64,000 nucleotides of DNA from Clostridia bacterium (lineage in GTDB: Bacteria; Bacillota; Clostridia; Oscillospirales; CAG-272): NCBI GenBank assembly GCA_017942005.1, contig JAGAVJ010000026.1, positions 1 through 64,000 of the forward strand, in the 5' to 3' direction. The notes beneath the pieces were generated by a model. It searched no databases and was not told the DNA's origin. It was given only the letters and a program-made list of their open reading frames with translations. Positions within the stretch are counted from its first letter, which is position 1, and the number at the start of each line of letters is the position of its first letter. Of the stretch, positions 34,392 through 41,652 are shown piece by piece. The position numbers were made by a program, and so were the translations under genes.

Positions 34392-35480
34392 TCACACATC
34401 TGCGTTTGCTTTGTATGCGTATGCAATCAGCTCATCCAGCAGAAGCTGTGCCGGTTTGCCCATATAATTCCAGAGCTTGGGGTACATACTGATTTGGGTA
34501 AAGCCGGGAAGGGTGTTGATTTCATTGAAGATGATGCGCCCGCTGCCGTCCTCCACAAAGAAATCCACGCGGGAAAGACCTTTGCATCCCAACACCTCAA
34601 AAATTTTCTTTGCGTACATCTGCACCTGTTCCGCTGTTTCTTTGGGGATGCGCGCGGGGATAAAGCCTTCACTGGTATCGGTGATGTATTTGGTATCGTA
34701 GTCATAAAAGTCACTGCCGGGGTTGATTTCTCCGGGGACAGAAGGGGTTGGATTTTCATTGCCGAGTACCGCGCATTCAATTTCCTTGCCGAAAATACAT
34801 TCTTCCACCAAAACCTTGGTATCAAAGGACGCAGCGGTACGCAGTGCGATACGCAGCTCCTCTCTGTTTGATGCCTTGGAAACGCCGATAGAAGAGCCGG
34901 CATTTGCGGGCTTGACAAACAACGGGTATGCGTCTACACGCTCTGCTGTGTCAAGGGCAGTCTCCGGATCATTTTCGATTTGGGAACGGAATAGATATGC
35001 GGTTTTCACCTGCGGGATGTTATAGTGTGAAAGAATCAGCCGGGTAAACATTTTATCCATGGCAACCGCAGAAGCGGTACAGTGCGGTCCGACATAGGGG
35101 ATGCCGGAGAGCGAAAGAAGTCCCTGCACGGTGCCGTCTTCTCCGTTTGCGCCGTGCAGAACGGGAACGGCGACGTCAATGGAGATGGGAGTAAACGTAT
35201 TTTTAGTATCGCTTTCCACATACAGTGTTTTGTCACCGAAAGATGCGGACAGCACCGCACGGCGCAGCCACTGTGGGTGGGTATGCCAGGTGTCGTCGGC
35301 AATTGCGTCAAGACTTCCAGAGTAGGCGTACCATTTGCCGTTTTCTGTGATGCCGACAAGATGTACATCGTATTTTTGGGGGTCGAGTGCAGGTATTACG
35401 TGAGATGCACTCATCAGAGAAACCTTGTATTCTGTAGACTTTCCGCCAAACAGGCAGAGAAGTGATTGTTTTGCTGCCAT
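34392..35480 (-). CDS. ddl: D-alanine--D-alanine ligase
   Basis: 362 aa ATP-grasp enzyme making the D-Ala-D-Ala dipeptide of peptidoglycan. N-terminal LFGGKSTEYKVSLMSA, VLHGANGEDGTVQG, YDYDTKY in the omega loop, and C-terminal RVDFFVEDG with EINTLPGFT are present. The Tyr-containing omega loop favours D-Ala over D-lactate or D-Ser. The common EHEVSL is EYKVSL here. The start has AAAGGATTC upstream. It precedes murI. Confidence 0.93.
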   Translation of the reverse strand: MAAKQSLLCLFGGKSTEYKVSLMSASHVIPALDPQKYDVHLVGITENGKWYAYSGSLDAIADDTWHTHPQWLRRAVLSASFGDKTLYVESDTKNTFTPISIDVAVPVLHGANGEDGTVQGLLSLSGIPYVGPHCTASAVAMDKMFTRLILSHYNIPQVKTAYLFRSQIENDPETALDTAERVDAYPLFVKPANAGSSIGVSKASNREELRIALRTAASFDTKVLVEECIFGKEIECAVLGNENPTPSVPGEINPGSDFYDYDTKYITDTSEGFIPARIPKETAEQVQMYAKKIFEVLGCKGLSRVDFFVEDGSGRIIFNEINTLPGFTQISMYPKLWNYMGKPAQLLLDELIAYAYKANADV

Positions 35481-35582
35481 AAAAACGAAAGAATCCTTTC
35501 TTTTATTTTGATTATAGGAGGGAGCAGTGACGTGTTTTATGATATATCGCCCCCTTTGGGCGATGAAGGTTTTTTCAAACAG

Positions 35583-35806
35583 TCTTCTGAAATTAGCCGA
35601 TTGTAAAAGTCATAATTTTATATTGCCCGTAGGGCAATATATCAATAAATGCGTCGTTATGACATAAGACGTTCAACGTCTTATGTCGTGCGGGTATTCC
35701 CGCCAAAAAAGACACCTTTAAAGCGACCAAAGGGAGCCATCGGACTGCGTCAGTCCGATGAAACCAATTGGAAAACGAAGTTTTACAATTGCCTATCTTC
35801 TGAAAT
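35583..35806. mobile_element. Candidate MITE: hairpin-rich insert with inverted ends and 11-bp direct repeat
   Basis: The 11-bp TCTTCTGAAAT occurs at 35583-35593 and 35796-35806. Just inside, TAGCCGATTGTAAAA (35594-35608) and the complement of 35781-35795 (TAGGCAATTGTAAAA) agree at 13 of 15 positions. The 202-bp interior is a row of hairpins: TATTGCCCGTAGGGCAATA, GACATAAGACG/CGTCTTATGTC, GCGGG/CCCGC and CATCGGACTG/CAGTCCGATG. No ORF. It lies in the 417-bp gap between ddl and the DUF2752 gene. Confidence 0.72.
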
Positions 35807-35897
35807 GGAAAGGAGAGGGGAGTCCGCAAAACGCTTTCTGCGGCATCCTATTGTATGCGGACCGCGGCAGAAAACAGAACCCCCAGTGCAGAATTTT

Positions 35898-36311
35898 TCA
35901 GATGCCGCGCCATCCCATCCCAAGGCGTACTGCATACACACAAAGGAAGGCACAGAGAAGCAGTACCGATAAAACGGTTTCTGCACGCCGATATCCCGCC
36001 TGTGTAATGCATGGAAAATGCGCATGAAGTTTGTCAATCGCAGCTTTCCGATACTGTGGAAGCACCGAGCAAAACACAAGCCACGCAAGCAGCGGCAGCG
36101 TCACCCAAAGCGGATGATATGCAAACGCTGCACGAAAATCCCCGCGCAGGGCAGAAAGTACGGCGCGTGTCATGCCGCAGCCGGGACAGGGGATGCCTGT
36201 GAGTGTACGCAGCATGCAGAAGCCGTTCAAAAGCCGGAGGACGAGAACCAGCAGTCCTGCAAGAGCAAGGAACAGAACCAGCGGTTTGTGCTGTTTGAGA
36301 GAACGCTTCAT
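35898..36311 (-). CDS. DUF2752 membrane protein
   Basis: 137 aa, three hydrophobic segments. The family hallmark GIPCPGCGMTRA is at about 39-50. Function unknown. DUF2752 proteins are small integral membrane proteins with this paired-Cys motif, which may bind metal. The start overlaps the stop of prmC by 4 bp, so it is translated with it. Confidence 0.85.
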   Translation of the reverse strand: MKRSLKQHKPLVLFLALAGLLVLVLRLLNGFCMLRTLTGIPCPGCGMTRAVLSALRGDFRAAFAYHPLWVTLPLLAWLVFCSVLPQYRKAAIDKLHAHFPCITQAGYRRAETVLSVLLLCAFLCVYAVRLGMGWRGI

Positions 36312-37279
36312 TTGATGCCGTCAGGGGGAGACAGGGGATTGTCTTCTTCCTTTGGAAGGTGCATGTCCTTATGCGGACACAAAACTGCCACACGGTCGTT
36401 TCCGGCATAGTCGCGGCGAATGATGCAGGAGCAGTCAAACGCGGCGGCAAGGGTACGGATGGCACGTTTTTGATCGTAGCCGATTTCAAAAATGATACAG
36501 CCGCCGGGGGCAAGCTTATCAAGGTATTTTGACAAGATGGCACGATAGTAGTCAAGACCGTCTTTTCCGCCGTCAAGCGCTGTACGCGGTTCCATTTGTA
36601 CCTCGGTATCAAGCGTATCCACGGTATCGGTGGAAATATACGGCGGGTTTGCCGTAATGATGTGCGGACGAGCAAAGGGGTCACCAGAATCACCGGGATT
36701 GCTGCCCACGCCATGTGTGTCTGAATATGGCACATCCCCGCGAAGAACGTCGCCGCGCGTGATGGTCAGGCGTTCTCCGATACGGTCGGAAAACCGTTTT
36801 TTATTTTTTTGTGCGGCATTCAGTGCGGCGGGATACAATTCGATTCCCCATGCGCGGACAGGGTCCTTTCTTTGCAGCAGCACTGCAATCGGTACACAGC
36901 CCGAGCCTGTGCAGAGATCCCATAAGATCCCGTTTTCAGGCAGTCTGGCAGAGGCTTCCTCCACAAGCACCTCCGTATCGGCGCGGGGAATCAGACATCC
37001 GGGGGAAACATAGTAATCCTCACCGCAGAACGGAGACAGACCGAGCAGATACCCAAGCGGGATTCCCTCGCTTCTTCCGCTGACGGCGGTGATACAGCGG
37101 GAAACGACAGCGCTGTCCGCTTCCTCCGCACTGCGCAGAAGAACAGCGGTGCGGTCCATATGTGCGACCAGGCGAAGAATTTCATCCGCTTCATATACAA
37201 AATCAATCGGCAGCCCCAAGCGTTGGGCAGCGTCGGATAAAGACGCACGGAGTGTGCGCCGCAATTGTGCATAAGTCAT
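36308..37279 (-). CDS. prmC: Release factor glutamine methyltransferase
   Basis: About 323 aa. It methylates the GGQ glutamine of release factors. N-terminal helical domain, then DLCTGSGCVPIAV (SAM binding) and the catalytic NPPY in ITANPPYIS. The start at 37279 (MTYAQLRRTLR) is chosen by family pattern. It has no nearby SD. A GAAAGGATG lies about 45 bases upstream, again separated by a weak stem (TGCGC/GCGCA). It sits between the DUF1385 and DUF2752 genes. Confidence 0.9.
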   Translation of the reverse strand: MTYAQLRRTLRASLSDAAQRLGLPIDFVYEADEILRLVAHMDRTAVLLRSAEEADSAVVSRCITAVSGRSEGIPLGYLLGLSPFCGEDYYVSPGCLIPRADTEVLVEEASARLPENGILWDLCTGSGCVPIAVLLQRKDPVRAWGIELYPAALNAAQKNKKRFSDRIGERLTITRGDVLRGDVPYSDTHGVGSNPGDSGDPFARPHIITANPPYISTDTVDTLDTEVQMEPRTALDGGKDGLDYYRAILSKYLDKLAPGGCIIFEIGYDQKRAIRTLAAAFDCSCIIRRDYAGNDRVAVLCPHKDMHLPKEEDNPLSPPDGIK

Positions 37280-37408
37280 AAGAGGGAGACATCTGCGCAC
37301 ACATCGGTTGAATGGGCGCATCCTTTCTGAAGTAATAAAAGAAGAATATCGCCTGCGATACTGGAGCTGCATCGCAGATGAGGCGGGGGAACAGCCGCTG
37401 CAGCTTGG

Positions 37409-38464
37409 TTATACGGCTGCGGCAGTGTCGGTGTCTTCGATGGTTTCTTCCTTTACAATACGGTAATCCTCACCGGGGACCGCTTCGGAGGCAAAATCGG
37501 GATATTCCTCCCGCAGGACATCCTTTACCGCAGAGATGGCAACTTCAATCTGGTCGTCATCCGGTTCTTTTGTCGTCAGGCGCTGCATCCACAGACCGGG
37601 GGCAGAAAGAATATGGGTAAACACGTTGTCATGTGTTCCCGCATACTTGATAAATTCAAAGCTGAGACCGACAATGAGTGGCAGCATCGGAATCTTGATG
37701 AGCAGACGCACCCAAAGCGAATCCCAGGTAATAAAGGATGCCACAATAATGGAAAGAATCAGTGCAACAAAAATAAAGCTTGTACCGCAGCGCGGATGGA
37801 AGCGAATCTGTCGGCGGACATTTTCTACTGTCAGGGGAAGACCTGCTTCATAGCAGAAAATGGTTTTATGCTCTGCACCGTGATACTGGAAGACACGGTG
37901 AATATCGTTCATATGTGAGACGGCACAGACATACAATACAAAGATTGCGATGCGGATGATACCCTCTGTCAGGTTTTTGAACCAGCCGAGATTGTTGCCA
38001 AGCAGCATATCCAGTCCCTTGGTTGCCAGCATCGGAAGAAAGAAGAACAGTCCAAAGCCGAGTACCAGACCGAGTATGCCGGCAATCGCCATGATGAAAT
38101 TTGTGATGTTTGCGCCGAAGACCTTCTTTAAAAACAGCTCGAATTTTGTCGGTTCTTCTTCCTCCTCAAGTCCCCACGCTTCGGCGGAGATATCCAGCAC
38201 CTTATAGGATAAGAGGAGACTTTCAACCATATTTACCACGCCTCGGATAATTGGCAGACGTAAAATACGGTATTTGTCCCGGATGGTAGTATAGGGGTGA
38301 TTGGAAACGCGGATTTTTTTATCCGGCCCCTGCTGCCGCAGGGCAATAGAGTACGTTCCGCCGGATTTCATCATGATGCCTTCCAATACCGCTTCACCGC
38401 CGATTTTTCCGCGGCGGGAAGCCAATGCGCACGTATCCTGCTCTTTTCTATGTTTTTCTGACAT
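37409..38464 (-). CDS. DUF1385 membrane protein
   Basis: 351 aa with about five membrane helices. Family marks: IGGEAVLEGIMMKSG, YHGAEHKTIFCYE and RFHPRCGTSFIF. In many Firmicutes this gene lies beside prmC and prfA, as with prmC here. Its role is unknown. GAAAGGAAC precedes the ATG. A 130-bp gap with a palindrome (GCGATA...TATCGC type) leads to prmC. Confidence 0.88.
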   Translation of the reverse strand: MSEKHRKEQDTCALASRRGKIGGEAVLEGIMMKSGGTYSIALRQQGPDKKIRVSNHPYTTIRDKYRILRLPIIRGVVNMVESLLLSYKVLDISAEAWGLEEEEEPTKFELFLKKVFGANITNFIMAIAGILGLVLGFGLFFFLPMLATKGLDMLLGNNLGWFKNLTEGIIRIAIFVLYVCAVSHMNDIHRVFQYHGAEHKTIFCYEAGLPLTVENVRRQIRFHPRCGTSFIFVALILSIIVASFITWDSLWVRLLIKIPMLPLIVGLSFEFIKYAGTHDNVFTHILSAPGLWMQRLTTKEPDDDQIEVAISAVKDVLREEYPDFASEAVPGEDYRIVKEETIEDTDTAAAV

Positions 38465-38493
38465 GAAGTATAAAGTTCCTTTCTTTAAATACT

Positions 38494-38620
38494 ATTAAAT
38501 TTTTGGGGAAAACTTTTTTGAAAAAAAGCTTTTCCCCAAAACCCCTTTTCAAAAAACTTTAAACAATATAAAAATAATGAGTGGGGTGTCTTCGTCGAAC
38601 TTGAGTTCTCCTGGGGTGTA
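38494..38620. repeat. Partial TIR element
   Basis: GGGGAAAACTTTTTTG with AAAAGCTTTTCCCC, CAAAACCCCTTTTC and CTTCGTCGAACTTGAGTTC match the right half of element 3 (25203-25390). Most of the 484-bp gap 38465-38948 is this repeat plus the LCP promoter. Confidence 0.6.
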
Positions 38621-38859
38621 TCGATTCTGTTTGTTATTGAGAATGAGAATACAAGGGTTTTGTCACCGCAAAAACATGCAATGACGGCAGATTTTCTGCT
38701 TAAATTATATTATAGCAGATTTTTTCAATAAAAGAAAGTCCTTTTCAAAAGAATTCACAGAAAACTCGAAAAGTTTGAACAAGTTCTGTGGAAGGAGTGT
38801 GAAGGAACGAAGGAAGCCGCACCAAATTTCGCCAAAACAAAAAATTCACATCTCGTATA

Positions 38860-38888
38860 TTGAAAAAAACAATAAGATGCTTTATAAT
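38860..38888 (+). promoter_or_regulatory. Sigma-A-type promoter for the second LCP gene
   Basis: TTGAAA (38860-38865), 17 bases, TATAAT (38883-38888), 61 bases upstream of the start. Confidence 0.8.
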
Positions 38889-38948
38889 AGAAGTATCTCG
38901 ATTTTTTGCTGCTTGCAGCAGTAATAGGAAGGAGCGTGCAGAGAACCG

Positions 38949-40001
38949 ATGCTTCCGTCTCTCAGAAATTTTGCGATTACCTTTTTCGTATCGCTGCTTA
39001 TATTCGGCGCACTTGCGTATTTTCTTGCGGATTTTGCAATGGCAAGCTTTTCCTCCGGCTTTGTAAAGGAAGGAGAAACCGATCAAACAGAAGAAACCAC
39101 CGCCCCTGAAACACAGGATGTGTTTAATCCCTTTGCGCCAGACGATGAAAATGATGCTTCTACCATACAGGGTTCCTCGTTTAACTTTGTATTGATCGGC
39201 ATGGATTATCAGGCGGATGTATTTGACGACTATGACGAGGAGATGCCCGCATACCTTGCAGCGGCGCTGTCCGGTGTCCAGGAGAGGGGCGTGAGCCAGC
39301 TGTTAACATATGGGCAGAAGCGCGATATTTCCGCGGATGCAGTGCTTGTGGGACGCATTGACAAAGAGGACCGCAGACTGGTATTGACGGCATTGTCCGG
39401 CAATACACGTGTGTTTATTGACGGTGTACATACTACGCTTGGCACGGTGCTTGTCGACAAGGGGCTTTCGTTCTTCCTTGACAAAATCACCGCGCTGACC
39501 GGATTTCCGATTGACTATTATGCGGTTGTCAGTATTCCCGCAATGGAAAATGTCATTGATCAGCTTGGCGGACTTTCCTACAAGGTGCCGTGTGATATGG
39601 AATACGAAGACCCTGTGGAGGGACTTGAAATTTCCCTGAAAGCAGGAACGCAGTGGCTTTCCGGCAAAACCGCCGTGCAGGTGCTGCGCTACGCAGGCTA
39701 TGAAGACCGTGATATCTCGCGCATGGATGTGCTGCGTGACATGGCTGAGGCGATGATGACCTCCATTCCCAATATTACAACCCTTTCCAATGCCCCCACT
39801 TTATACAAAACCTTGAAAAACGGCATAACGACCAATTTGAGCCTTGCAGACTTTAACGACCACCTTGACCTGATCTTCCATTTGGACAGCTTCAGCGTGG
39901 TCAACTATGCATATCCCGGCAGTATGACAACCTCTGACGGTGATCCGATCTTTGTTCCGGATACAGAGCGGGCGATTGCCGCGCTGCTGCAATACCGCTG
40001 A
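38949..40001 (+). CDS. LCP-domain protein, probably catalytically degenerate
   Basis: 350 aa. One membrane helix at about 8-30, an acidic Thr-rich stalk, then an LCP fold (NFVLIGMDYQ, VVSIPAMENVIDQLGGL, GTQWLSGKTAVQVLRYAGY). Compared with the LCP protein at 19370, the arginine motifs are changed: GRTDSM is ISADAV, SLMRDM is ALSGNT, and the RTRRQRD segment is DISRMDV. It may bind polymer without transferring it. AGGAAGGAGC precedes the ATG. Confidence 0.72.
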   Translation: MLPSLRNFAITFFVSLLIFGALAYFLADFAMASFSSGFVKEGETDQTEETTAPETQDVFNPFAPDDENDASTIQGSSFNFVLIGMDYQADVFDDYDEEMPAYLAAALSGVQERGVSQLLTYGQKRDISADAVLVGRIDKEDRRLVLTALSGNTRVFIDGVHTTLGTVLVDKGLSFFLDKITALTGFPIDYYAVVSIPAMENVIDQLGGLSYKVPCDMEYEDPVEGLEISLKAGTQWLSGKTAVQVLRYAGYEDRDISRMDVLRDMAEAMMTSIPNITTLSNAPTLYKTLKNGITTNLSLADFNDHLDLIFHLDSFSVVNYAYPGSMTTSDGDPIFVPDTERAIAALLQYR

Positions 40002-40109
40002 AACTCCGGATATGCCGCGCTTTTCCCATTTTTCCTTTATACAATATCCCGCATGTCATAGACTGGGGATGTAACATTTATTTTTCTTTCAGAAAGGAAT
40101 TTATAACGT

Positions 40110-41342
40110 ATGAAGACACGGCTTGACAGATCAAACTTTTTTATCGGTACTTACATTTTGCAGGATTATGCACGCACAGAGCAGCATATCCGCGACCTTG
40201 CAGACTGCGGCATTGATGTTGTGATGTGCATGGAATATGAGGATCGTGCGGCGCTCGATCTGTTTGCAAAATACGGTGTCGGCGCGGTGGTAAACGGCGT
40301 TTTGCCCGGCTGGTGGGGCGGAAACGGTGAACGTTCCGGCAGTATGCACGAGATCAATACCATGGACAAATATGAGGCAGCGGCAAACGCGTTTGTCGAT
40401 CACCCTGCCATTGTCGGCATTGATACGGGAGATGAGCCGTCCGCGCTGGACTTCCCCTATTACGGAAAGATCATAGACTTTACGGAAAACGCATTTCCGA
40501 ACCAGTTTGCATATCTGAACCTCTATCCGAATTACGCGTCCGTTTCACAGAACAATGCAGACGAAACCGTCTGTCAGCTTGGTACAAAGACCTACGCAGA
40601 GCATATTGCGAAATACTGCGAAAATGTACCCACCGACTATATCTGCTACGACTTCTATATGTATTCCGCGTCGGTTGCGGGTGCATATGAAAACCTGCGC
40701 ATCGTCGCGGATGCCTGCCGCGATACCGGACGCGACATGTGGATTGTCTTACAGGTCAACTCCAACCGTCCTGCTGATTGGATTTCTGAAAATCAGCTGC
40801 GCTTCCAGGCATATTCCGCAATGGCGTTTGGCACACAGTCCGTCATCTGGGCATGCTATACCGCCGGCTGGTGGCACAATCAGGTGCTGGACGACAAGGG
40901 TGAAAAAACCGAGCAGTACGAAAAGCTCAAGAAAATCAATCATGAAATCAAGCCGCTTGCTGAGACGTATATGAAGTATCGCCGGACCTCCACACACTTT
41001 ATCGGTTTTGATGCAAATGACCCCGATCTGGCACAGCTTGCCTACAAGCCGATTTCCGCACTTTCTACCGGTGTGTTCTTTGATGTCTGTGCCGACGCGC
41101 CCATCATTGCAGGACAGATGGTCGGCAAGTGCAAAGAAGAAGGGCATGCGCTGATGCTCTGTGTTGCGGATGATCCGCATGACAAGCACCCGGCACAGCA
41201 CGAAATCACCTTCCGCGCACCGTATGCAAAGACGGTATGCGCATACAAGGGCGCAGAAAAGTGTGTGCTTCTGCCGGACGAGAGCGGTGTGTTCCATATT
41301 TCAGCCGCATCGTCGGAAGGTATCCTTGTAACTGCAAAATAA
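40110..41342 (+). CDS. Putative glycoside hydrolase, GH42-like barrel
   Basis: 410 aa without signal peptide. HPAIVGIDTGDEPSALDF (Glu109) and YICYDFYMYS suggest a beta/alpha barrel with acidic active-site residues, as in GH42/GH-A enzymes. VIWACYTAGWWHN is near the end of the barrel, and the last 100 residues look like a beta domain. Substrate unknown; the family call is by motif look only. GAAAGGAA precedes the ATG at 40110. Single-gene unit ending at a strong terminator. Confidence 0.5.
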   Translation: MKTRLDRSNFFIGTYILQDYARTEQHIRDLADCGIDVVMCMEYEDRAALDLFAKYGVGAVVNGVLPGWWGGNGERSGSMHEINTMDKYEAAANAFVDHPAIVGIDTGDEPSALDFPYYGKIIDFTENAFPNQFAYLNLYPNYASVSQNNADETVCQLGTKTYAEHIAKYCENVPTDYICYDFYMYSASVAGAYENLRIVADACRDTGRDMWIVLQVNSNRPADWISENQLRFQAYSAMAFGTQSVIWACYTAGWWHNQVLDDKGEKTEQYEKLKKINHEIKPLAETYMKYRRTSTHFIGFDANDPDLAQLAYKPISALSTGVFFDVCADAPIIAGQMVGKCKEEGHALMLCVADDPHDKHPAQHEITFRAPYAKTVCAYKGAEKCVLLPDESGVFHISAASSEGILVTAK

Positions 41343-41361
41343 GAAATTTGATGAATACAGA

Positions 41362-41400
41362 AAAACTGCTGCGATGATAGATTTGCAGCAGTTTTTTTGA
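41362..41400 (+). terminator. Terminator after the GH42-like gene
   Basis: AAAACTGCTGC (41362-41372) pairs with GCAGCAGTTTT (41385-41395), followed by TTTGACG. Confidence 0.85.
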
Positions 41401-41470
41401 CGATTTGATCAAATGATAAAAAATATATGGAAATTTCAGATGATGATTGGAATGATATTGAAAAGCAGGA

Positions 41471-41499
41471 TTGACAGAGAGGGGAAGATATGGTATAAT
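41471..41499 (+). promoter_or_regulatory. Consensus sigma-A promoter for the tandem lipoproteins
   Basis: TTGACA (41471-41476), 17 bases, TATAAT (41494-41499): a perfect match. It predicts a leader of about 150 nt, unusually AT-rich. Confidence 0.92.
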
Positions 41500-41601
41500 T
41501 TAACCATAGAAAATAAATAGTTTGTGAAATTGAGATTATAGAATTATTTATTTTCCTAAATATTAATATAAAAAGAAAAACTATAGAAATAAAAGAGTAA
41601 A

Positions 41602-41645
41602 ATGCATACATCAAATGACGTATATTGACAATGCGTCTTTTTCAA
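41602..41645 (+). promoter_or_regulatory. Leader ORF and attenuator-like hairpin before the first lipoprotein
   Basis: AAAAGAGTAAA then ATG (41602) opens an 8-codon frame, MHTSNDVY. A 7-bp stem GACGTAT/ATGCGTC (41617-41637) follows, then TTTTTC. The hairpin and T run end about 10 bases before the start at 41653, which has no SD of its own. Confidence 0.5.
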
Positions 41646-41652
41646 TCAAATA

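Noticed and set aside
35649-36027. Plus-strand frames across the ddl-DUF2752 gap
   Set aside because: They read through the hairpin insert and antisense of the DUF2752 gene, with no SD or family pattern.
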